Below, piece by piece: positions 8,062 to 13,889 of a DNA stretch of 13,889 nt. Every line of letters starts with the position of its first letter. The first letter of the stretch is position 1. Below the pieces are notes generated by a model. That model was not told the DNA's origin, did not search any database, and saw only the letters and a list, made by a program, of their open reading frames with translations. A program made the position numbers and the translations under genes. Where the stretch lies: NCBI GenBank assembly GCA_002299915.1, contig DBOG01000023.1, positions 1 to 13,889 on the forward strand. Direction: 5' to 3'. The stretch is from Proteobacteria bacterium UBA652 (GTDB taxonomy: Bacteria > Pseudomonadota > Gammaproteobacteria > Nitrosococcales > Methylophagaceae).

Positions 8062-8744
8062 TAACGGCAGCGGATGTGGCTGCCTATTTAACGGAACATA
8101 CGGGTTTTTTTGAGCAACACCCGGATTTGCTGGCGTCATTTCTGACAGAAGCTACCCCAGAGGGCACCCTTTCTTTCAGCCAGCGACAGATTGAGCGTTT
8201 GCGCGCACAAAATACAGAATTGCAAACAGAGCTGAATGCGATGATGGATGTAGGTGAAACCAATAGTGACTTGCAAACAAGGGTACATTTGTTGTGTCTT
8301 GAGCTGATGGATGCCAAAACAATTGATAAAATTGTGCCTATTTTATCGAAACAGCTCAGAATAGAGTTTGGGGCGGATGAAGTAGCGTTACGTTTATTTT
8401 ATAGTGGGGAACAGCCTAGCAACTTGCCGCCATTGACGGATAATGTACAGCAATTATCAAGAGACACATTAGATTTAGCGGCTTTTGCAGGGCTATTACA
8501 TCAATTCAAACCTTTGTGTGGTCGTTTAACATCGGTGCAGAAAAATGTATTATTTGGCGATAAAGCAGATAGAGTGCAGTCAGCGGGTTGTGTTTCATTA
8601 GGCGATTCTGCCTTGGGCATGCTGGCCATTGGTAGTTATGATGAAAGCCGGTTTAATGCGGAGATGGGAACAATCTATCTTTCCTTTTTAGGCGATATAC
8701 TGGCGCGTTTATTACAGCCTTATATGGCACGATCTGATAGCTAA
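8043..8744 (+). CDS. DUF484 family protein
   Basis: This gene encodes a 233-residue protein of the DUF484 family (YigA-like), of unknown biochemical function. Recognisable family features are the N-terminal AADVAAYLTEHTGFFEQHPDLL (residues 9-30), a short coiled-coil-like helix around FSQRQIERLRAQNTELQTELN (45-65), and a GAF-like C-terminal half. The GAF-like half includes VSLGDSALGMLAIGSYDESRF and a final helix. There is no signal peptide or membrane segment, so it is cytoplasmic. It overlaps dapF by 19 bp and lies 9 bp before xerC, the standard position for this family. A role related to XerC is suggested only by gene order. Confidence 0.9.
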   Translation: MGNDQVITAADVAAYLTEHTGFFEQHPDLLASFLTEATPEGTLSFSQRQIERLRAQNTELQTELNAMMDVGETNSDLQTRVHLLCLELMDAKTIDKIVPILSKQLRIEFGADEVALRLFYSGEQPSNLPPLTDNVQQLSRDTLDLAAFAGLLHQFKPLCGRLTSVQKNVLFGDKADRVQSAGCVSLGDSALGMLAIGSYDESRFNAEMGTIYLSFLGDILARLLQPYMARSDS

Positions 8745-8753
8745 ATTTAAGAC

Positions 8754-9650
8754 GTGGCTGAGCTAAAAACAAATACGGCAGATTTCTTGCAATATTTAAC
8801 GCAGGAACGCCGCCTATCACCGCACACAATTAGCAATTATCAACGCGATCTGAAGCGATTTCTGGTTTTTTGTCAGCAGCAGGATTTAACGGCTTGGCCT
8901 CAGATCAAGTCCAGCCACATTCGTCAATTTATGGCGCAATGTCACCAGCAGGGCTTAGGTGGGCGATCTATTCAGCGTTTATTATCAAGCTTACGTTCAT
9001 TATATGGTTATCTTATTAAGATGGGCTTGGCAAAGATGAATCCAGCCCAATCTGTGCAAGCTCCGAAAGCAGCGCAACGATTGCCCGCCACATTAGATGT
9101 TGATCAAATGAACAGCTTATTGGCTTATGATGAAATGGACTGGCGCAGCTGCCGGGATAAAGCGATGATGGAATTGCTTTATTCGTCGGGTTTACGATTA
9201 GCAGAACTAGCCAGCCTCAATATGGGCGATATTGAGATGCGTGAGGGCATGGTAAAAGTTACCGGGAAAGGCAATAAAGAACGTGTTGTCCCAGTGGGGA
9301 AACAAGCATTGATTGTGTTAAAACAGTGGCACACACATCGTGACACATTAGGGTTTGCCGAACAGCCAGCCTTATTTATCAGCCAGCAAGGTAAGCGTTT
9401 AGGCATGCGTGCCATCCAAAAGCGCTTGCAATATTGGGGACAGAAACAGGGGGTGTCGGAGCAAGTGCATCCACATCGACTGCGTCATGCCTTTGCCTCC
9501 CATGTATTGGAATCCAGCGGTGATTTACGCGCCGTACAAGAATTACTAGGTCATGCTGATATCAGCACCACCCAAATCTATACCCATGTTGATTTTCAGC
9601 AGCTAGCTAAAGTCTATGATGCCGCCCATCCTAGAGCGAGAAAAAAATAA
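8754..9650 (+). CDS. xerC: site-specific tyrosine recombinase XerC
   Basis: This gene encodes a 298-residue recombinase. With XerD it resolves chromosome dimers at dif near the division septum. The N-terminal SAM-like DNA-binding domain (about 8-95) includes LSPHTISNYQRDLKRF. In the catalytic domain the conserved residues are R148 (SSGLRLAEL), K172 (GKGNKERVVP), H241 and R244 (HPHRLRH), H267 (LLGHADIS) and nucleophile Y276 (TQIYTHVD). All six residues are present and the length matches XerC (about 298). XerD is very similar, but the lysA-dapF-DUF484 context marks XerC. The start is GTG at 8754 with a weak ribosome-binding site. No clear terminator follows, so transcription may run on into the next gene. 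Confidence 0.96.
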   Translation: MAELKTNTADFLQYLTQERRLSPHTISNYQRDLKRFLVFCQQQDLTAWPQIKSSHIRQFMAQCHQQGLGGRSIQRLLSSLRSLYGYLIKMGLAKMNPAQSVQAPKAAQRLPATLDVDQMNSLLAYDEMDWRSCRDKAMMELLYSSGLRLAELASLNMGDIEMREGMVKVTGKGNKERVVPVGKQALIVLKQWHTHRDTLGFAEQPALFISQQGKRLGMRAIQKRLQYWGQKQGVSEQVHPHRLRHAFASHVLESSGDLRAVQELLGHADISTTQIYTHVDFQQLAKVYDAAHPRARKK

Positions 9651-9715
9651 TAACTATGATTAAGATCAATTTTATCTGTTAATATCAAACTACGTGAGAT
9701 TCTCTGGAGAGAGGG

Positions 9716-10996
9716 ATGAATAAACATCAAAAAACAATAATATTAAGTGCTGTTTTGGCCACAAGCTATGCGCAGCAAAGTAGTGCGGGGGGCTTTAGAA
9801 TCCCTGAATCTTCTATTGGCGGTATTGCGCTCTCTAATGCACTTGTTGCTAATCCAACGCTTACAGATGCATTTACTTATAATTACGCTGCCATGGGATT
9901 TCATGAAGGCACCATTATTTCACTGGCAGGATTTGGGATTGCAGTTGATTCAAGTGTGACACCTGGCGGACCTAATGCCGCCACTGGAAAAGTGAAGAAT
10001 AAATCGGATGATGCCGTGCTTCCCGCACTGTATCTTATGCAGCAGATCAATAACCGCTGGTCGTGGGGTCTACAAGCAGGCGTACCGTTTGGTTTAGAAA
10101 CCGTCTGGCCGGCAGATACTTTTTCTTCTTTTTATACGGCAGATACAGCTTTGGGTGCTGGCGGAAGCATTGCAGGCTTGCATCCTACAGACAGTGATTT
10201 GCAACTATTCAATATTTCACCTAGTATAGGGCTAAATTTGAGTGACAACCTGAGTGTCGCGGTAGGATTGGATCATTATACGATTAAATCAGTCGACGTT
10301 AATTCAGTGGGCTCACGGTTAAAAGGGGATGGCAACGATCTAGGCTGGAATTTAGGTGTGATGTATCGAACTTCGGCGTGGACATGGGGCGCCAGCTTTC
10401 ATTCCGAAACGGAGATAGATATTAAGGGTAGTTTATCGATTATAGGTTCAGAAAAAATAGCAGGCCGTTCGCAACTCACTTTGCCATATCGTTTCCAAAT
10501 GGGTGCACACTACCAACATTCCGATAAACTGGCAGTCGAAATTGATCTTGAGCGCGTCGGCTGGCATGCACATGAGAAGACAGTTTTACGTACAGAACAG
10601 GGCGATATTTTATCTACCAACACCAATAATTGGACAGATAATACAAATATACGGCTGGGTATGACGTGGCAACTCAACCCTAAAACACAACTGCTATTTG
10701 GCACTGGCTATTCAGAAACGCCCGCTTCAGAACATTATTTTGATGCAACTATAGCGGGTAACGACACCTATATGATGAGCATGGGTGTAACGCGGCAGTT
10801 GAGTCATGGCTGGGCCATCAAAGCGGCATATCAATATGCTTGGGTAAAAGACAGAACAGTATCCGGCCGAGATTATATTACACAAATAGCGGGCAGTGGT
10901 GGCAGCAATGTCGATCCGAATGGCAGCGATGCCTATAATGGCAAATACAAAGGCGATGCCCATATGGTTGGTATAGGGATCACAAAAGCTTTTTAA
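9716..10996 (+). CDS. FadL/OmpP1 family outer-membrane channel
   Basis: This gene encodes a 426-residue FadL-family outer-membrane beta-barrel. The family carries long-chain fatty acids or other hydrophobic compounds (for example aromatics) across the outer membrane. A signal peptide (1-24) ends at SSA, followed by the mature start GGFRIPESSIGGIALSNAL, typical of the FadL N-terminal hatch. The rest has alternating strand patterns and ends in the aromatic C-terminus GIGITKAF used for barrel assembly. The hatch motif normally written NPA reads N56-Y57-A58, which is unusual. ATG at 9716 has a GAGAGAGGG ribosome-binding site. It lies 65 bp after xerC and 2 bp before a sensor kinase gene. The substrate cannot be told from the sequence. 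Confidence 0.88.
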   Translation: MNKHQKTIILSAVLATSYAQQSSAGGFRIPESSIGGIALSNALVANPTLTDAFTYNYAAMGFHEGTIISLAGFGIAVDSSVTPGGPNAATGKVKNKSDDAVLPALYLMQQINNRWSWGLQAGVPFGLETVWPADTFSSFYTADTALGAGGSIAGLHPTDSDLQLFNISPSIGLNLSDNLSVAVGLDHYTIKSVDVNSVGSRLKGDGNDLGWNLGVMYRTSAWTWGASFHSETEIDIKGSLSIIGSEKIAGRSQLTLPYRFQMGAHYQHSDKLAVEIDLERVGWHAHEKTVLRTEQGDILSTNTNNWTDNTNIRLGMTWQLNPKTQLLFGTGYSETPASEHYFDATIAGNDTYMMSMGVTRQLSHGWAIKAAYQYAWVKDRTVSGRDYITQIAGSGGSNVDPNGSDAYNGKYKGDAHMVGIGITKAF

Positions 10997-10998
10997 GG

Positions 10999-12891
10999 AT
11001 GTGTAGAGCGCTTATTTTACTGTTAGTAAGCTTGCTATTATCAGCTTGCACAGATGTAGACTTACCACAACATGCAGGCGTAAATATGACTTCACAGTTT
11101 GCTACGCTTGAATTAAACAAGGGTGAGCTGGGTGCGGAACAGATAATGGCAGGTGCGGCCTCAGAGCATTTTGTGCGGCCACCAGAGAAACATTTGTTCG
11201 GAAATACAGATAAGGTTTATTGGTATAAAGCCACGCTACCCAACACGCTATTTCCACATGCTTCGGCCAAAACACAGGCAAGGGAGTATATTTTTGAAAT
11301 CCCTTACCCCTTACTAGACAAGGTGAATATCTGGTTTAGAGGAGGGGATGGGCAAATACATCATGAGTTTTTGGGTACACAATATCCTTTTGTAGAACGC
11401 ACGATAAAGAGTGCTAACCTAGCTGTTCCCATTCCCGCCATGAATCCTGGTGAGCCATTAGAAGTGCTATTTTCAGTGAATACTAATTCTTTGATGACAG
11501 TAGCGGCTTTTATTTGGGATAAAAATGACTGGCAAGCGCACCAACAGAAATTAAAAATGTGGTATGGCTTCCTGTTCGGCAGCATCACTATTCTCATTTT
11601 CTACAATTTATTTTTAGCTATTTCACTGCGAGACAGCAGTTATCTTTACTACATCTTGTATCTTATCAGTCTCTCCATGGTAAATGCGATTAATGCAGGT
11701 TTGGGGGAGCAATATTTGAGTCCAAATTCAATTGGCATGAGCACTCGGGTTGCGTTGAGCTTTGTTGTAAGCACTACAATTTTTGGTTTATTATTTGTGA
11801 ATCGCTTCTTAGATATTCGGCATCGATTTCCAAGGCTTTGGCGTGCCTCTATTATCGGTATCGTTATTATTATTCCCCCTGCTATCCCTGAATTGCTAGG
11901 CTATTTCAATATGGGTGCACTCAGTGGTATTTTAACGGGTTTTGTGCTGTTGCTAACGAATGTAGCGATGATTTATTATTTTGTTATTGCGATTTTATCA
12001 TATCGTGCAGGCGCTAAAGAAGCGCGGTTTGTAATTGTGGCTTTTTCGATGTTTGCGATGGGCTATTATTTATACCAATTATTTGTATATCAAGGAGTCG
12101 CCCCCAGTATATTGGTGGTGCATATGCTAGAAATCGGTATGGTTATTGAGGGACTAATACTCTCATTGGCATTAGCGGATAGGTTTCACTTAGTGACAGA
12201 AGAGAAGCAGCAGCTCGAAGAAGTTGCATTAGAAAATCAACGTACTTTTTCAAAACGACTTATTCAGGCGCAGGAAGCAGAGCGGGAAGCCTTTTCCAAC
12301 ACCATGCATGATTCAATTGGTCATGGTTTACTGGTATTAAAGCAAAACTTAGAACAAATCACCAATGGTTGCCAGCCAGACACGAGCAATCCAGAGCAAA
12401 TAGCTCATTTTGCAGCAGTCTGTGAACAAGCGGGGTATTGTGGTGAATTACTGGATGATGTTCGCCATATGTCGCATGATTTGCATCCCCATTTATTAAA
12501 ACGTTTAGGTTTAAAAACAGCCATTGAATCAACATTAGAGCGGGCTTTTTCAGCCAGAGAAATAGAATGGCAAGCTGATGTTGATGATTTACCTGACCAT
12601 GTTGAAGCGGAGCGAGAAATAACGCTTTATCGTGTCATTCAAGAAAGCCTGAATAATATTCTAAAACATGCGGATGCCTCAGAAGTGATGCTGACATTAG
12701 AGGTGAAGAAGAAGGAAATTATTGTGAATATCAAAGATGATGGGCAAGGGTTTTCGTTAGAGGATAGTACCCGTAATAATTTTGGCCTGAATACGATGAA
12801 AGGGCGGATTACACTATTTGGTGGCTGGTTTAATATCCAGTCAAATCAACAATCAGGCACCCACCTCTCCTTTGGTCTTCCGATAGAATGA
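10999..12891 (+). CDS. 7TM-DISM sensor histidine kinase with lipobox
   Basis: This gene encodes a 630-residue hybrid of sensing and kinase modules. The N-terminus has a signal segment ending in the lipobox L13-L14-S15-A16-C17. A periplasmic 7TMR-DISMED2-like beta domain (about 30-180) is followed by seven membrane helices (about 188-395) of the 7TM-DISM type. A short coiled coil (400-425) leads to a HisKA_3 domain with H437 in NTMHDSIGHG. The ATPase domain has an N box at ESLNNILKHA (549-558), a G1 box DDGQGF (580-585) and a G2 box FGLNTMKGR (595-603). The kinase should autophosphorylate H437 and pass phosphate to a partner regulator, most likely the next gene. ATG overlaps no gene but lies 2 bp after the fadL-like stop. 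The AAGG is too close to serve as a good ribosome-binding site, which suggests translational coupling. Confidence 0.9.
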   Translation: MCRALILLLVSLLLSACTDVDLPQHAGVNMTSQFATLELNKGELGAEQIMAGAASEHFVRPPEKHLFGNTDKVYWYKATLPNTLFPHASAKTQAREYIFEIPYPLLDKVNIWFRGGDGQIHHEFLGTQYPFVERTIKSANLAVPIPAMNPGEPLEVLFSVNTNSLMTVAAFIWDKNDWQAHQQKLKMWYGFLFGSITILIFYNLFLAISLRDSSYLYYILYLISLSMVNAINAGLGEQYLSPNSIGMSTRVALSFVVSTTIFGLLFVNRFLDIRHRFPRLWRASIIGIVIIIPPAIPELLGYFNMGALSGILTGFVLLLTNVAMIYYFVIAILSYRAGAKEARFVIVAFSMFAMGYYLYQLFVYQGVAPSILVVHMLEIGMVIEGLILSLALADRFHLVTEEKQQLEEVALENQRTFSKRLIQAQEAEREAFSNTMHDSIGHGLLVLKQNLEQITNGCQPDTSNPEQIAHFAAVCEQAGYCGELLDDVRHMSHDLHPHLLKRLGLKTAIESTLERAFSAREIEWQADVDDLPDHVEAEREITLYRVIQESLNNILKHADASEVMLTLEVKKKEIIVNIKDDGQGFSLEDSTRNNFGLNTMKGRITLFGGWFNIQSNQQSGTHLSFGLPIE

Positions 12892-12904
12892 GTATTAGTA
12901 CTCA
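12889..12904. repeat. short hairpin between kinase and regulator genes
   Basis: TGAGTA and TACTCA form a 6-bp stem around a 4-nt TTAG loop, beginning at the kinase stop codon. There is no following T-run, so it is not a convincing terminator. It may be an operator or an mRNA structure, or chance. Confidence 0.3.
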
Positions 12905-12962
12905 TAGCGCAGGTATTCATCTCCATTGAAGCGGATTTAATTTACAGATACACTGAAATAAT

Positions 12963-13616
12963 ATGGCGATAGAACAAAAAACATTATTGATTGCTGATGA
13001 TCACCCTATTTTTAGGGAGGGGATCGAGCGGCTTCTCTCTCCTATAAAATGGCTGAAGGTCATTGCTTCCGCGGAAAGTGGGGATGCGGCATTGGCCCAG
13101 ATAAAATATCTAAAACCCGATATTGTGGTATTAGATCTGGCGATGCCAGGAATGGATGGGCTAACTGTGCTTCAGCAAGCAAAAGCAGAGTTTCCTGAAT
13201 TAGTTGTCGTGATTGTGACCAGTTATGATGATCGTGCTTATCTTGATCGGGCGCTTGAATTGGGTGCCAATGCCTATGTGTTAAAAGATGGTGCGTCGGG
13301 CAATATTGTTAAATGTCTGGAAACAGTCAGGCAGGGTGATATTTATATTAGCCCCACTTTGGGTAGCCATACACCAGAGTTACCCTCTCTTGGCAGAGAT
13401 ATTGATTTATTAAGTAGGTTGACGGAGATAGAGAAAAAAGTATTGTATGCGGTGGCTACGTTTAAAACCAGCAAAGAGATTGGTCGAGAATTAGGCTTGA
13501 GTTATCGCACCATACAAAACCACCGCACGCATATCAGTAAAAAACTAGAAATTAACGGCACCCACCAACTGATGAGTTTTGCACGGGAACATCAAGATGC
13601 TTTATTGCGATATTAA
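12963..13616 (+). CDS. NarL/FixJ-family response regulator
   Basis: This gene encodes a 217-residue two-component transcription factor. The receiver domain (about 6-122) has the acidic pair D12-D13, phosphoacceptor D58 (VVLDLAMPGMDG), T86 and K108 (VLKDG). The C-terminal LuxR-type helix-turn-helix (about 150-210) is LTEIEKKVL, then TSKEIGRELGLSYRTIQNHRTHISKKL. It is 71 bp downstream of the HisKA_3 kinase, the kinase class that usually pairs with NarL-type regulators. ATG at 12963 has no strong ribosome-binding site; a -35/-10-like pair (TTGAAG 12926-12931, 17 bp, TACACT 12949-12954) ends only 8 bp before it. Target genes are unknown; the FadL-family gene is a natural candidate. Confidence 0.92.
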   Translation: MAIEQKTLLIADDHPIFREGIERLLSPIKWLKVIASAESGDAALAQIKYLKPDIVVLDLAMPGMDGLTVLQQAKAEFPELVVVIVTSYDDRAYLDRALELGANAYVLKDGASGNIVKCLETVRQGDIYISPTLGSHTPELPSLGRDIDLLSRLTEIEKKVLYAVATFKTSKEIGRELGLSYRTIQNHRTHISKKLEINGTHQLMSFAREHQDALLRY

Positions 13617-13766
13617 GAAATGCCATGGATGATGCGCAAAAAATAATTACTTCAAGAGAAGGTGTTAATGGGGATGCGGTGAATATATAGGATGTAATTT
13701 GTGTGATTAATAAGGTTTTGGCGGGGCCTTAGCATGCTTTGAAATAAAGCCTTCTCAAGCGGGAAA

Positions 13767-13818
13767 GGGCAATAAAAAAGGCTGCTTTAGATTTCTAAAG
13801 TAGACTTTTTGATTGCCC
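13767..13818. terminator. long imperfect hairpin, probable bidirectional terminator
   Basis: Two 25-nt arms (13767-13791 and 13794-13818) are complementary at 22 of 25 positions, with one further G-T wobble. The core stem (CTTTAGA with TCTAAAG) is flanked by an A-run (13774-13779) and a T-run (13806-13810). This is the layout of a bidirectional intrinsic terminator. It would end the kinase-regulator transcript about 150 bp after the regulator stop. The outer GGGCAAT/ATTGCCC pair is longer than a terminator needs, so an inserted mini-element is a second possibility. Confidence 0.6.
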
Positions 13819-13842
13819 TTCGACGAGGCTCAGGGCGAACGG
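13815..13842. repeat. REP-like palindromic element
   Basis: The segment starts GCCCTTCGAC and ends AGGGCGAACGG. GCCCT (13815-13819) can pair with AGGGC (13832-13836), and TTCG (13819-13822) with CGAA (13836-13839). It closely resembles, from memory, a REP-type repeat found as many dispersed intergenic copies in many bacteria. Only one copy is in this window. Its first four bases also form the outer end of the adjacent hairpin. Confidence 0.6.
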
Positions 13843-13889
13843 AATAGGTGTCAGAATAATTTCGTCCAGCCCAATTCAAGTTGGTATTG

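Noticed and set aside
8754..9650. Tyrosine recombinase as a sign of an integrated mobile element
   Set aside because: Length, motifs and the dapF-DUF484 context identify the housekeeping XerC; no attachment-site repeats or cargo genes are seen.
9700..9715. TCTC...GAGA inverted repeat just before the FadL-family gene, which might hide its ribosome-binding site
   Set aside because: The stem is only 4-5 bp with a very small loop; too weak to call a regulatory structure.
10984..10993. AAAAGCTTTT palindrome at the end of the FadL-family gene as a terminator
   Set aside because: There is no loop or GC-rich stem, and the kinase gene starts 2 bp after the stop, so termination here is unlikely.

Overview
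The window looks like a chromosomal segment of a gammaproteobacterium of moderate to low GC with type IV pili. Two gene orders typical of Gammaproteobacteria lie back to back: pilB-pilC-pilD-coaE-zapD-yacG on the minus strand and lptM-lysA-dapF-DUF484-xerC on the plus strand. ZapD, YacG and LptM are mostly proteobacterial/gammaproteobacterial proteins. I cannot name the genus. There are no rRNA, tRNA, CRISPR, prophage or transposase genes.

Left half (213-5679, minus strand): a tightly packed six-gene operon read leftward from about 5750. It begins with the type IV pilus assembly ATPase PilB, the inner-membrane platform PilC and the prepilin peptidase PilD. It continues with dephospho-CoA kinase (CoaE), the FtsZ-ring protein ZapD and the small zinc protein YacG. 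Gaps are 0-33 bp. No pilin gene is present. Positions 1-212 are AT-rich and hold no convincing gene.

Middle (5680-5825): a 146-bp divergent control region. It holds promoter-like elements for both directions and a perfect 18-bp palindrome that overlaps the likely pilB -10 region.

Right-centre (5826-9650, plus strand): the lysine/peptidoglycan-precursor cluster. A 48-residue lipoprotein gene (lptM) overlaps lysA, followed by dapF, a DUF484 gene and xerC. DapF and LysA are consecutive in the pathway: DapF makes meso-diaminopimelate and LysA decarboxylates it to lysine. XerC resolves chromosome dimers.

Right (9716-13616, plus strand): a FadL-family outer-membrane channel, a 630-residue 7TM-DISM histidine kinase with a lipobox at its N-terminus, and a NarL-type response regulator. 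The channel and kinase genes are 2 bp apart. This is the least ordinary part of the window: it suggests a signalling unit tied to uptake or sensing of a hydrophobic compound. That function is inferred from gene order only. The end (13617-13889) holds a long imperfect hairpin, probably a transcription terminator, which abuts and shares bases with a REP-like palindromic repeat.
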